Shown: positions 17,327 to 26,204, counted from the stretch's first letter. The stretch is DNA of 42,078 nucleotides from Ruminococcus sp. (GCA_015066705.1 SVNV01000017.1:1-42078), one strand, 5' to 3'. Translations and numbers: made by a program. The notes: a model not told the origin generated them from the sequence alone.

Positions 17327-18304
17327 TTATGCAAGAAGCTTCCACTTCTCGTATTTTATTCCGTCACAAGAGAAAACTTCAAGGTTTGTTCCTTTTTCGT
17401 CAGCTGTTGCTAGATAAAGCTTAGTCACTTTATCGCAAGCCTCTTCTTGGCCATCGGTTACATTTTTGTCGATTGTAAAAACAACAGCATAATACTGTTC
17501 AAGACTATTACCTTGATTTAAAATTGTTGTTTTCTGTTCATCTTCGGTAAGTCCGTACTCTTCCATAGATGCAACCTTTTCAATAGCTTTTTTACCTCTG
17601 AAAACCTGATATGTACCGCCTAAATAGTCGGTGTATGAGTTTTCAAGCTTTTCGCACATTTTAAAGGTTTTATTATCGTATGAAACTATATAGTGGGTAA
17701 CGGCACCTGCTTCTGATGAAACCTCAAAAGTGTTTCCGGTAATAGCATCAGGGAGAGTTTTAAAAACAATGCTGTTAGCCATTTTTTTCAGTGCTTTGTA
17801 GGTATCATCTACATTCTCTTCTTTATCACACTGTGCCTGAAAGAGAACAACCAGATTTTTTTCTTCACAGAAAACCAGGTATGAAAACAATTTTTTCTTA
17901 CCTTCAGAATACTTTATGCTTCCACTTCTATACCCCATACCATTAGCATCTGTTTTTACATCGGAAAGAGCTTCGTAAACCTCAGCATTTCTATCGGCTA
18001 TGGTCATTTTAAGTGCTTGAAAATATAGTTCAGGCGTAAGGTTGTTGCCACTTGTAATCAGTGCACACTTAAAAAATACACCCTTCGTAGTCTTATCAGC
18101 ATAAAGGATACCGCCATTGTTAGTGTCGGTAGTACGTATCCAATCTCTATTAATCTGATAAGTTAATTGTTCCTCATCAATGGTGATATATTCAGGTTTA
18201 TCGTCGAGAAACAGGGCACCATAAACTGCACCTGCAAATCCTATCAGAAAAAGTACACCCAGAATAATAAGTAAAACCTTGAGTCTGGAGATCCCTTGTT
18301 TCAT
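17327..18304 (-). CDS. membrane-anchored hypothetical protein
   Basis: 325 aa, not recognised. A single N-terminal hydrophobic segment (LKVLLIILGVLFLIGFAGAVYGALF, about residues 9-33) follows a basic start, so the rest is probably extracytoplasmic. The soluble part has two portions: roughly 50-190, with a conserved-looking ITIDEEQLTYQINRDWIRT and a LVFCEEKNLVVLFQAQ strand pair, and 195-325, with GNTFEVSSEAGAVTHYIVSYDN, which recalls extracellular lipoprotein-type repeats, but I cannot assign a family. ATG at 18304 has AGGTGG six bases upstream; six more in-frame residues exist before it. It is monocistronic with its own promoter and terminator. Confidence 0.8.
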   Translation of the reverse strand: MKQGISRLKVLLIILGVLFLIGFAGAVYGALFLDDKPEYITIDEEQLTYQINRDWIRTTDTNNGGILYADKTTKGVFFKCALITSGNNLTPELYFQALKMTIADRNAEVYEALSDVKTDANGMGYRSGSIKYSEGKKKLFSYLVFCEEKNLVVLFQAQCDKEENVDDTYKALKKMANSIVFKTLPDAITGNTFEVSSEAGAVTHYIVSYDNKTFKMCEKLENSYTDYLGGTYQVFRGKKAIEKVASMEEYGLTEDEQKTTILNQGNSLEQYYAVVFTIDKNVTDGQEEACDKVTKLYLATADEKGTNLEVFSCDGIKYEKWKLLA

Positions 18305-18334
18305 TTTCAACCACCTCATCATAATTTTTTAATA

Positions 18335-18363
18335 ATTATATCATATCTGTCAAAAAATGACAA
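18335..18363 (-). promoter_or_regulatory. sigma-A promoter overlapped by an inverted repeat
   Basis: Minus strand TTGTCA (18358-18363), 17-bp spacer, TATAAT (18335-18340). The -35 box forms part of TGTCATTTTTTGACA, an inverted repeat that could be an operator. Confidence 0.75.
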
Positions 18364-18415
18364 CCCTTTTTACAAAAAATCGCTCACCCCCGCTATATGG
18401 CAGGGTAATTAAACT

Positions 18416-18459
18416 TTTACTTATCTAGACTCCTCGTTGTCGGAAGAGAAGTACGTCAC
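18416..18459 (-). pseudogene. remnant of a second lysS 3' end
   Basis: 44 bp that match the last 45 bp of lysS (18509-18553) with four substitutions, all transitions, and one missing base. With the base restored it would read DVLLFPTTRSLDK and stop, against DVLLFPTMKSLDK in lysS; as it stands it is frameshifted. The lysS terminator lies between the two copies. Confidence 0.8.
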
Positions 18460-18468
18460 AATATAACA

Positions 18469-18498
18469 ATCGCCCCTCGCCTTTCGGCGAGGGGCGAT
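18469..18498 (-). terminator. terminator of greA-lysS
   Basis: Perfect 13-bp stem ATCGCCCCTCGCC/GGCGAGGGGCGAT with a tetraloop, 11 bp past the lysS stop. The T tract is short and broken (TTGTTAT). Confidence 0.85.
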
Positions 18499-18509
18499 AA
18501 TAAACTAAT

Positions 18510-20081
18510 TTACTTATCCAGACTCTTCATTGTCGGGAAGAGGAGTACGTCACGGATAGCAGGCGAATTTGTAAGAAGCATTACAAGTCTGTCAATACCG
18601 TAGCCGATACCGCCCGTTGGTGGCATACCGATTTCAAGAGAACGCAGGAAGTCCTCGTCGATTCTGTTTGCCTCGTCGTCACCCTGCTTTAAAAGTTCTT
18701 CCTGAGCGATAAATCTTTCTCTCTGGTCGATAGGGTCGTTAAGCTCAGAATAAGCGTTACACATTTCCCAGGTATTGATGAAAAGCTCAAATCTTTCAAC
18801 GTGGTCAGGGTCAGTAGGCTTTTTCTTTGTAAGCGGTGAAATCTCAATCGGATGGTCAGTAATAAATGTTGGCTGAATGAGATGTTTTTCAACAAATTCT
18901 TCAAAGAAGAGGTTAAGAATGTCGCCTCTCTTGTGTCTGTCCTCGAATTCAACGTGCTTTTCCTTAGCAATCTTCTTAGCTTCCTCATCAGTCTTGATTT
19001 CTGAGAAGTCAACACCGGAATACTGCTTTACAGCCTCTGTCATTGTCATTCTTGCAAAAGGCTTTCCGAGGTCAATGATGTGTTCGCCGTATGGAATTTC
19101 AGTCTTTCCACAAACTTCAAGAGCGAGGTGTCTGAACATATCTTCAGTAAGCTCCATCATACCTTCGTAGTCTGTGTATGCCTGATAAAGCTCCATAAGA
19201 GTAAATTCAGGGTTATGTCTTGCGTCAACGCCTTCGTTTCTGAAAACTCTGCCGATTTCGTAAACTCTTTCCATACCGCCAACGATAAGACGCTTCAAGT
19301 AAAGCTCAAGAGAAATTCTCAGCTTAACGTCCTCGTCAAGGGCGTTGTAGTGAGTTTCAAAAGGTCTTGCAGCAGCGCCACCGGCGTTTGAAACAAGCAT
19401 AGGAGTTTCAACCTCGATAAAATCCTTTTCATCAAGGTATCTTCTTATAGTTGCAATAATCTTTGAACGCTTTTTAAAGGTATCCATAACCTCAGGGTTA
19501 CAGATAAGGTCTGTATATCTCTGACGGTATCTTGTATCCTGGTCCTTGAGCCCGTGCCACTTTTCAGGAAGCGGAAGAAGTGACTTTGTAAGCATAGTGA
19601 TTTTCTGTGCGTGGAGAGAGATTTCCCCTCTTCTTGTTCTGAAAACAAAGCCTTCAACGCCCACAATATCGCCGATGTCCCACTTTTTGAAGTCAGCAAA
19701 ATTTTCTTCGCCGATATCGTTCATTCTAACGTAAATCTGCATTCTGTCTGTCTTGTCACGGAGGTCAATGAAGTTAGCCTTACCCATATCTCTCCAGGAC
19801 ATAATTCTTCCTGCAACTCTTACAGTCTTTTTATTTTCCTCAAGGGCAGCCTTAAAGCCTTCCTCGTCGTCGCCGAATTTTTCTTTAAGCTCAGCCTCCA
19901 CAGCCTCATATTCAGCCTTAGCCTTGTCGTTATGAATTGTAACGTCAAACTTAGTAACCTCAAAAGGGTTCTTGCCGTTAGCCTTCATATCGTCAAGCTT
20001 TTCAAGTCTTATCTTCTTTAAAATATTTATGTCCTGAGCTTCTTCTTCAAGCTCAGGTGCATTAAGCATTTCTTCGCTCAT
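18510..20081 (-). CDS. lysS: lysyl-tRNA synthetase, class II
   Basis: 523 aa, slightly longer than many because of an acidic N-terminal extension (MSEEMLNAPELEEEAQDIN). The OB-fold anticodon-binding domain contains VRVAGRIMSWRDMGK and ISLHAQKITMLTKSL. Class II catalytic motifs are motif 2, RVFRNEGVDARHNPEFT, and motif 3, GIGYGIDRLVMLL; SNAGGAAARPFETHYNALD is the typical active-site region. It charges tRNA-Lys in the cytosol. The gene is 20 bp behind greA and probably shares its promoter, a common Bacillota pair. AAAGG precedes ATG. No T-box is present. A decayed copy of its last codons lies beyond its terminator. Confidence 0.98.
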   Translation of the reverse strand: MSEEMLNAPELEEEAQDINILKKIRLEKLDDMKANGKNPFEVTKFDVTIHNDKAKAEYEAVEAELKEKFGDDEEGFKAALEENKKTVRVAGRIMSWRDMGKANFIDLRDKTDRMQIYVRMNDIGEENFADFKKWDIGDIVGVEGFVFRTRRGEISLHAQKITMLTKSLLPLPEKWHGLKDQDTRYRQRYTDLICNPEVMDTFKKRSKIIATIRRYLDEKDFIEVETPMLVSNAGGAAARPFETHYNALDEDVKLRISLELYLKRLIVGGMERVYEIGRVFRNEGVDARHNPEFTLMELYQAYTDYEGMMELTEDMFRHLALEVCGKTEIPYGEHIIDLGKPFARMTMTEAVKQYSGVDFSEIKTDEEAKKIAKEKHVEFEDRHKRGDILNLFFEEFVEKHLIQPTFITDHPIEISPLTKKKPTDPDHVERFELFINTWEMCNAYSELNDPIDQRERFIAQEELLKQGDDEANRIDEDFLRSLEIGMPPTGGIGYGIDRLVMLLTNSPAIRDVLLFPTMKSLDK

Positions 20082-20101
20082 TATGTCAATTCCTTTCGAT
20101 T

Positions 20102-20575
20102 TTACTTGCCGATTTCAAGGATTTCAAACTTGATAATTCCTACAGGAGCAGAAACCTCAATGACGTCTCCTGCCTTCTTCTTGATAGCAGCCTTGCCGAT
20201 AGGTGATTCATCAGAAATCTTTCCGTTGTCAGGGTCAGATTCAGTAGAACCAACGATAGTCAGGGTTTCAACATCGCCTGTTTCGAGGTCCTTGAGCTTG
20301 ATAACTGAGCCTACACCTACTTCGTGTGTAGAAATATCGTCATCGTCAACTACAACAGCGTTTGAAAGCAAAAAGTCGATTTCGTTGATTCTTGCTTCAA
20401 GCATAGCCTGTTCGTTTTTAGCTTCGTCGTATTCAGCGTTTTCAGAAAGGTCACCGAAAGAACGAGCTTCCTTAAGCTTCTGAGCAACCTCGCTTCTTCT
20501 TATGGTAACAAGATAATCTCTTTCTTCTTCAAGCTTGGCATATCCTGCCTTGGATACTGTATTTGTCTTTGACAT
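20102..20575 (-). CDS. greA: transcription elongation factor GreA
   Basis: 157 aa, full length. The N-terminal coiled coil is recognised by SKAGYAKLEEERDYL and RSFGDLSENAEYDEAKNEQ, which carries the acidic tip (Asp-Glu pair) that enters the RNA polymerase secondary channel. The C-terminal FKBP-like domain has VGSTESDPDNGKISDESPIGKA and GVGSVIKL. GreA stimulates transcript cleavage by backtracked RNA polymerase. It is the first gene of the greA-lysS unit, with a consensus promoter about 60 bp upstream and an AAGGAG site. Confidence 0.98.
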   Translation of the reverse strand: MSKTNTVSKAGYAKLEEERDYLVTIRRSEVAQKLKEARSFGDLSENAEYDEAKNEQAMLEARINEIDFLLSNAVVVDDDDISTHEVGVGSVIKLKDLETGDVETLTIVGSTESDPDNGKISDESPIGKAAIKKKAGDVIEVSAPVGIIKFEILEIGK

Positions 20576-20633
20576 ATAGACAACTCCTTTAAACGTTTAT
20601 TTTTATTTAGAAAATACAATACTTCAATCTACA

Positions 20634-20662
20634 ATTATAGCCGATTTCAAAGCGTTTGTCAA
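20634..20662 (-). promoter_or_regulatory. sigma-A promoter of greA-lysS
   Basis: Minus strand TTGACA (20657-20662), 17-bp spacer, TATAAT (20634-20639): full consensus hexamers. The divergent gap 20576-20911 has no gene other than the possible 17-residue leader frame; the remainder is AT-rich. Confidence 0.95.
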
Positions 20663-20810
20663 GCAAAAAACCGATTTTAACAATGTATAATAGAGGTGTC
20701 TGATTTTCAGACGGATTTAAAATAAACAGCAGGTTTTTACGACGATTCTGATTTTTGTTTAAGGTTTTGGAGCTTTTGTAGAAAAAAGAAAAATTTTGTT
20801 GAAAAAAGGT

Positions 20811-20839
20811 TTGAAATTTGTGACAAAGTGTGTTATAAT
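20811..20839 (+). promoter_or_regulatory. sigma-A promoter of the signal-peptidase-like gene
   Basis: TTGAAA (20811-20816), 17-bp spacer, TATAAT (20834-20839). The leader is about 65 nt and contains AAAGGAGGAGG, 30 bp before the ATG, inside a 17-codon frame starting at 20851. Confidence 0.85.
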
Positions 20840-20911
20840 GTTCTTGGTGTATGAATTTGTACAAAAAAGCAAAAGGAGGAGGACTTCCTTACGGGGGAGT
20901 GTAAAGGGATT

Positions 20912-22048
20912 ATGGCTGTTACAACAAAACGAAATGTCGGAAAAACCATATGGATTATTTTTATTATAGTTATAATGATAATTATTGCAGGACTGATTGT
21001 CACTTCATTGGTGTTTAAGAACAAAGATGTTACACCAAGTGTATTCGGTTACAGCGTGTTTATAGTAGACGAGGACGGAATGGGTAGCAAGGTGCCTAAG
21101 GGGTCACTTGTTATTGCGAAGAATTACAGCCCGTCAGCAGAAAACATCGGCGACGCTATTCTTTGTGAGGGCGTCGGCGAAAAGGGAACAACTATTCTCC
21201 GTCTTTGCAACATTGTTCCTAACACAGAAACAGTTATTTATCAGGGCTTTTACGATAACGAGCCTAAAAAAATCTATAATGTGCCGTCAGACCAGCTTAT
21301 CGGTAAGGCGCTTACATACCATGTATTTCTTGGTGCAGCTATCAGCTTTGTGACTTCATATAAGGGTATGGCTGTTATGGTAGTTGTTCCACTGCTTATA
21401 CTTCTTCTTTGCGAGCTTATTATTCATCTTGTCGGAAAATCAAAGCCGAAGAACAACATTCAGAAAGAAAGATTCAGAAAACAGCTTGCACAGTACAAGA
21501 CACCGGAAAACTCACCGCTGAATCCTTCAAAAATCGGTTCGCACACAAGCGGGCCTGTAACTATTGAAGATTTTATTTTTGGAAGAGAAGAACAGCAGAC
21601 AGCTAAGAAGTCTTCCACAGTTGAATTCAAAGCTGAAAAGACAAAACAGCTTGAAAAGTCAATCGAAAAGGCTAAGGCAGAAAAGAATGCAAAGGCTATT
21701 GCTGCTGCGGCTAACGCTTATAAAAAGGCAGAAAACGAAACAAAACCTGTTCAGACAGTTAAGGAAACTCCGGTTAAGCTTGAAAGAGTAAGAGTTACAA
21801 AGCCGATAGCTGAGGAGAAAAAGCCTGAGCCGGAAGTTATTGCGCCGAAGGCTGAAATCAAAGAAGAAATCAAGGCTGAGCCAGAGGTTAAACCTGAAAT
21901 TAATGAAACCGCTGCAGAAAAGCCTGAACCGGTTGAAAAGAAGGAAGAATCAGCCGAGGAAAAGATTACAAACAGCTCTCTTGAAAGACTTATCAAGCTT
22001 ATGGAAGAGCAGGAAAAGCTTCTTAAATCACTTGCAGAAAAGGAATAA
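20912..22048 (+). CDS. signal peptidase I-like membrane protein with lost catalytic residues
   Basis: 378 aa. Membrane segments lie at about 12-35 and 152-174. Between them is a type I signal peptidase fold of the SipW/ER type: VFGYSVFIVDEDGMGSKVP, KGSLVIAKNY, ENIGDAILCEG, then the late YQGFYDNEPKKIYNVPSDQLIGKAL and FLGAAISFVTSYKG. The family's catalytic Ser, before the conserved Met, is Gly56, and the His of the THR motif is Leu96 (ILR). Both key residues are gone, so an active peptidase is unlikely. Residues 180-378 are a charged Lys/Glu/Ala/Pro-rich tail, probably cytoplasmic, ending in a short helix (LERLIKLMEEQEKLLKSLAEKE). ATG at 20912 has AAAGGG close by. Confidence 0.72.
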   Translation: MAVTTKRNVGKTIWIIFIIVIMIIIAGLIVTSLVFKNKDVTPSVFGYSVFIVDEDGMGSKVPKGSLVIAKNYSPSAENIGDAILCEGVGEKGTTILRLCNIVPNTETVIYQGFYDNEPKKIYNVPSDQLIGKALTYHVFLGAAISFVTSYKGMAVMVVVPLLILLLCELIIHLVGKSKPKNNIQKERFRKQLAQYKTPENSPLNPSKIGSHTSGPVTIEDFIFGREEQQTAKKSSTVEFKAEKTKQLEKSIEKAKAEKNAKAIAAAANAYKKAENETKPVQTVKETPVKLERVRVTKPIAEEKKPEPEVIAPKAEIKEEIKAEPEVKPEINETAAEKPEPVEKKEESAEEKITNSSLERLIKLMEEQEKLLKSLAEKE

Positions 22049-22111
22049 TCAGGCAAGATGCCCCCTGCCTTTACTACGTTGAATGACGGGGCAAGCTCTA
22101 ATTAAAAAATC

Positions 22112-22155
22112 AAAAGCCATCAAAGGTAAGTTAAACCTTTCGGTGGCTTTTGCGT
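22112..22155 (+). terminator. terminator of the signal-peptidase-like gene
   Basis: AAAAGCCA/TGGCTTTT and AAAGGT/ACCTTT stems with a small internal loop, ending in TTTT. Confidence 0.85.
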
Positions 22156-22231
22156 ATAATAAACAAAAACAGCGGTTTTGTATGTAAATTCAGAAAAAAG
22201 CGGTAAAATAACGAGGAAGGGAGAGATTTTT

Positions 22232-23038
22232 GTGATTCTGGAACTGGGGATTTCTGTGGGTGCGCTGGGAATAGCATCACTTGTCTGGTCGAATATGGCG
22301 GTATCGGTTTCACGATACGAAATTTCTGCTGACAGAAGCCTTAAAATCCTTCACCTTTCTGACCTGCACAAGAAAAAGTTCGGCAAAGACTATAAAAAGC
22401 TCCTTGATAAGATTCCTGACGAAAAGTTCGATTTTATCTGCTTTACGGGGGATTTAATCAGCAGAGGCGAATATATTTTTGATGAAAGACTTTCCTTTGT
22501 GAAAAAGCTTACTGAACTTGCACCCGTCTTTTTTGTGTGCGGAAATCACGAGGCAGAGAGACCTGAAAACTATCTGAAGCTGAGAGATGAGCTTGAAAAA
22601 ATCGGGGTTACCGTACTTGACAACGAGACAGTTTCCTTTGAAAATACCCGTATAGCAGGTTTTTCTTCGGAAAAGAGATTTTTCAGAAACGAGAAAGATG
22701 GTTTTTCCGGTCTTTACAAAATAGACAGCAATTATCTTAAAGAAAAACTGGGTGAAAAGTCAGACGAATTTACAATCCTGCTTTCACATTCGCCCTTTTT
22801 CTTTGAAAAGTATGCAGAGTGGGGCGCTGACCTGACACTTTGCGGACACGTTCACGGGGGCGTGGTAAGACTGCCTTTTGTGGGCGGTGTGCTTTCACCT
22901 GAAAGAAAATTCTTCCCGAAATATGACGGTGGAATTTATGAAAAAAACAGCAAGAAAATGGTAGTTTCACGAGGACTTGGAAAGCTGAGACTTTTCAATC
23001 CGTCGGAAATCGTGGTTATAGATATTAAAAAGGGGTGA
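22232..23038 (+). CDS. metallophosphoesterase, YkuE-like, membrane-tethered
   Basis: 268 aa from GTG, with AGGGAGAG seven bases upstream; an ATG 54 bp earlier has no ribosome binding site. The N-terminus ILELGISVGALGIASLVWSN is a hydrophobic anchor. The calcineurin-like fold shows all metal motifs in order: LSDLHKKKFG, FTGDLIS, VCGNHEAERP, LLSHSPFFF and LCGHVHGGVVRLP. The substrate is unknown; relatives act on lipids, nucleotides or cell-wall phosphates. Its stop lies four bases before the uvrC start, so it heads an operon with uvrC and folC. TATAAT at 22155-22160 may be the -10 box. Confidence 0.92.
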   Translation: MILELGISVGALGIASLVWSNMAVSVSRYEISADRSLKILHLSDLHKKKFGKDYKKLLDKIPDEKFDFICFTGDLISRGEYIFDERLSFVKKLTELAPVFFVCGNHEAERPENYLKLRDELEKIGVTVLDNETVSFENTRIAGFSSEKRFFRNEKDGFSGLYKIDSNYLKEKLGEKSDEFTILLSHSPFFFEKYAEWGADLTLCGHVHGGVVRLPFVGGVLSPERKFFPKYDGGIYEKNSKKMVVSRGLGKLRLFNPSEIVVIDIKKG

Positions 23039-23042
23039 TTTT

Positions 23043-24887
23043 GTGATTGTTTATGACGAGATGAACGAAAGACTCCCCTTTTTGCGTGAAAAAACTGCAA
23101 AGCTGACAGCTTCGCCGGGCTGTTATATTATGAAAAACAAGCAGAATGAAATCATCTATATCGGAAAAGCCAAAAACTTAAAAAACCGTGTTACAAGCTA
23201 TTTTCGTAAGGGAGCTGACCACCTGCCTAAGGTAGCAAAAATGGTTTCTCTGGTGAATGACTATGATTTTATAGTAACCGACAGCGAATACGAGGCTCTG
23301 GTGCTTGAATGTTCACTTATAAAGCTTCACAAGCCAAAATACAACATTCTCCTTAAAGACGACAAGGGGTATAGCTATATTAAAATTTCAAAGGAGGAAT
23401 ACCCACGCATAACCTACGAGCTCCAGAAGGAAAACGACAAGGCTGAATACATCGGACCTTTTACCAGCGGGTACACTGCAAAGCAGGCTGTTATTGAGGC
23501 GAATAAGGTTTTTATGCTCCCAACCTGCAAGAAGAAATTTCCGCAGGACTTCAAAAAATCACGTCCCTGCTTAAACCATTTTATAAAGCAATGTTCAGGA
23601 CTTTGTCAGGGAAATATTTCAAAGGAAGAATACAACGAGACGGTCGCTCAGGCTGTTGAATATATAAGAAGTGGCTCTCAGGTTAGCGTGGAAAAGCTGA
23701 CGGAGGCTATGTATAAGGCATCTGACGAGCTTAATTTTGAGCTGGCAGGCCGACTCCGTGACAGAATCGAAGCAATTAAAAACGGTGCACAAAATCAGAA
23801 AATCTTTGACGAAAACCTTAAAAACGTTGACGTTGTGGGGGTTTCCGTAAACGGCGAAAACGCTTGTGCGTCGGTGATTATGTATAGAAACGGGCGACTT
23901 TGCGACAAGGCTGATTTCTTCCTTGGGGAAGCTGACGATATAGAGGCTATGAGAGAGAATTTTATTCTGCAGTATTATTGCGACAAGGATATGATTCCAA
24001 GAGAAATTCTCCTTGACGGGGAAATTTCCGACATAGTTATGACAGAAAAATACCTCCGTGAAATTTCACAGAGGGCTGTTACTTTAAGTGTGCCTAAAAG
24101 AGGAAGTCTGCTTCGACTGACAACTCTTGCAAAAAACAATGCAAGCGAATTTCTCTCCTTAAAGGTGGGGCGTACAAGTAAGGAAATCACTGCCCTTGAG
24201 GAATTAACCAAGGTGATGGGACTTTCAAAAACGCCACTTTATATTGAATGCTACGACATTTCAAATCTTGCCTCATCGGATATGGTTGCGGGAATGGTTG
24301 TTTTTGAAAATGGCAGACCAAACAAAAAGTTTTACAAGAAATTTTCCATAAAAACTGTTTTTGAGCAGAATGACTACGCTTGTATGAGAGAGGTCATTGA
24401 AAGACGTTTCAAGAATTATTATGAAGGTACTGACGAGGGCTTTTCAAGAATGCCTGATTTGATTTTTCTTGACGGTGGAAAGGGCCACGTTAACGCAGTA
24501 AAACCACTTCTTGACGAAATGGGAATTGACGTGCCGCTTTACGGACTTGTCAAGGATTCAAACCACAGAACAAGGGCTATTGCCACAGGTGGTGGGGAAA
24601 TTTCTGTCGCAAAAAACAGAAGTGCATTTAATCTCATCACCCAGATTCAGGACGAAGTGCACAGATTTTCAGTCAGCTATCAGGCAAAACGTCACAAAAA
24701 ATCAACCTACCAGATGGAGCTTACGAAGGTTAAGGGTATTGGTGACGCAAAGGCTAAAAAGCTGATTATGTACTTTAAAACTACTGAAAATTTAAAAAAT
24801 GCTGACGTTTCGCTTCTTAAAACTGTTGCTGGGGTAAACGAGGAAACAGCGCAGGCACTTTTTGACGTGATACACGAATTTGATTAA
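23043..24887 (+). CDS. uvrC: excinuclease ABC subunit C
   Basis: 614 aa, full length. UvrC makes both incisions in nucleotide excision repair after UvrAB damage recognition. The N-terminal GIY-YIG nuclease is seen as SPGCYIMKNKQNEIIYIGKA and KNRVTSYF; a Cys-containing RPCLNHFIKQCSGLC cluster follows (about 177-191), then the UVR domain. The RNase H-like second nuclease has CYDISNLASSDMVAGMVVF and DLIFLDGGKGHVNA, and the C-terminus a helix-hairpin-helix (VKGIGDAKAKKL). The start is GTG with AAAGGGG. It lies four bases after the phosphoesterase gene and 12 before folC. No uvrA or uvrB is in the window. Confidence 0.97.
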   Translation: MIVYDEMNERLPFLREKTAKLTASPGCYIMKNKQNEIIYIGKAKNLKNRVTSYFRKGADHLPKVAKMVSLVNDYDFIVTDSEYEALVLECSLIKLHKPKYNILLKDDKGYSYIKISKEEYPRITYELQKENDKAEYIGPFTSGYTAKQAVIEANKVFMLPTCKKKFPQDFKKSRPCLNHFIKQCSGLCQGNISKEEYNETVAQAVEYIRSGSQVSVEKLTEAMYKASDELNFELAGRLRDRIEAIKNGAQNQKIFDENLKNVDVVGVSVNGENACASVIMYRNGRLCDKADFFLGEADDIEAMRENFILQYYCDKDMIPREILLDGEISDIVMTEKYLREISQRAVTLSVPKRGSLLRLTTLAKNNASEFLSLKVGRTSKEITALEELTKVMGLSKTPLYIECYDISNLASSDMVAGMVVFENGRPNKKFYKKFSIKTVFEQNDYACMREVIERRFKNYYEGTDEGFSRMPDLIFLDGGKGHVNAVKPLLDEMGIDVPLYGLVKDSNHRTRAIATGGGEISVAKNRSAFNLITQIQDEVHRFSVSYQAKRHKKSTYQMELTKVKGIGDAKAKKLIMYFKTTENLKNADVSLLKTVAGVNEETAQALFDVIHEFD

Positions 24888-24899
24888 AGGACAGGACTT

Positions 24900-26159
24900 A
24901 TGAATTTTAGTGAATGTATGGAATATATTTCCTCATACGACAGAAAAGGTAAGAGAATTTCCGACCTGTCAAGGGCGAGGGCGCTTATGGACCTTGTGGG
25001 GAACCCTCAGGACAGCCTGAAATTCATCCACATTGCAGGAACAAACGGAAAAGGCTCAATGGCTCAGATGTTTTCGGAAATTCTGACGGCACAGGGCTAC
25101 AAAACAGGACTTTTCACCTCACCTTTTTTAATTGAATACACCGACAGAATCAGAATTAACGGCGAAAACATTCCAAAAGACAGGCTTTGTGAAACTGTTG
25201 AAAAACTAAAGCCGATACTTGAAAGCTGTGATTTGAGAAAGGATTTTTCCCAGTTTGAAATCACTCAGGCGATTGCTTTTTCTTATTTTTCAGACGAAAA
25301 ATGCGACGTGGTTGTGCTTGAAACAGGACTTGGGGGGCTTGTTGACTGCACCAATGTTATAAAAAATCCACTTGTGACGGTTATCGGGTCGGTTTCCTAC
25401 GACCACACTGCGATTCTGGGCGAAACCTTAGAGGAAATTGCCACTCAGAAAGCAGGAATTATAAAGAAAAACTGCCCTTGTATTTTATCGGCAGGAAACG
25501 ATATGAGGGTTGTGAAAACTGTTCGTGAATATGCTATGAAAATGGAATCTCAGCTTTCTATACCCAATTTACAGCTTTGCAGAGTTTTGAAAATGGACAT
25601 CACCGGAAGTGTTTTCAATTACAAGGGCGAGGATTACGAGATTTCAATGCAAGGGCTTCATCAGGTTTCAAACGCCCTGACGGTAATTGACGGGATAAAG
25701 TTTGTTTCTGAAAAACTGCCTGTGAGCCGTGAAGCGGTGATTTCAGGACTTAAAAAAGCAAAATTAGTGGGAAGAGTTGAGGTTATTTCACAACAGCCAC
25801 TGACAATTCTTGACGGTGCCCATAACCCTGACGGAACAAAGGCGTTGGCGGAGGTTTTGAAAAAACTTCCAAAGCCTGTTGTGGCCGTTCTGGGAATGCA
25901 TTCGGACAAGAACTGCGAAAAATCTTTGGAAAATCTCGTTCCTTATGTTTCGGAATTTATCGCTGTTGACGGGTTTTCGGATATGGACACGCCTAAAAAT
26001 GAGCTTTGTGAAATTGTCACGAGGTTGGGAGGAAAATGTGAGACAGGAGAGAGCGTTAAAAAAGCTATAGCTGACGCAAAATCACGCTGTCAGAATGGCA
26101 CAGCCGTAATCTGTGGCTCGCTTTATCTGGTGTCATATGTAAAGACAATGCAAACGTGA
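24900..26159 (+). CDS. folC: folylpolyglutamate synthase / dihydrofolate synthase
   Basis: 419 aa, full length. The enzyme adds glutamate to dihydropteroate and/or reduced folates using ATP. Seen: FIHIAGTNGKGSMAQ with the P-loop GTNGKGS at 47-53, TGLFTSPFLIEYTDRIRING, VLETGLGGLVDCTNV, the Mur-ligase-like YDHTAILGETLEEIATQKAGI and the C-terminal ILDGAHNPDGTKAL. Whether it is mono- or bifunctional cannot be told here. Last gene of the phosphoesterase-uvrC-folC operon. The sequence GGACAG before ATG is a modest ribosome binding site, consistent with translational coupling. A repeat-filled region follows directly. Confidence 0.96.
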   Translation: MNFSECMEYISSYDRKGKRISDLSRARALMDLVGNPQDSLKFIHIAGTNGKGSMAQMFSEILTAQGYKTGLFTSPFLIEYTDRIRINGENIPKDRLCETVEKLKPILESCDLRKDFSQFEITQAIAFSYFSDEKCDVVVLETGLGGLVDCTNVIKNPLVTVIGSVSYDHTAILGETLEEIATQKAGIIKKNCPCILSAGNDMRVVKTVREYAMKMESQLSIPNLQLCRVLKMDITGSVFNYKGEDYEISMQGLHQVSNALTVIDGIKFVSEKLPVSREAVISGLKKAKLVGRVEVISQQPLTILDGAHNPDGTKALAEVLKKLPKPVVAVLGMHSDKNCEKSLENLVPYVSEFIAVDGFSDMDTPKNELCEIVTRLGGKCETGESVKKAIADAKSRCQNGTAVICGSLYLVSYVKTMQT

Positions 26160-26204
26160 CGTTTGCATCCATCTCTGTCACATATCCTTTTGAGAAATAG
26201 GATA

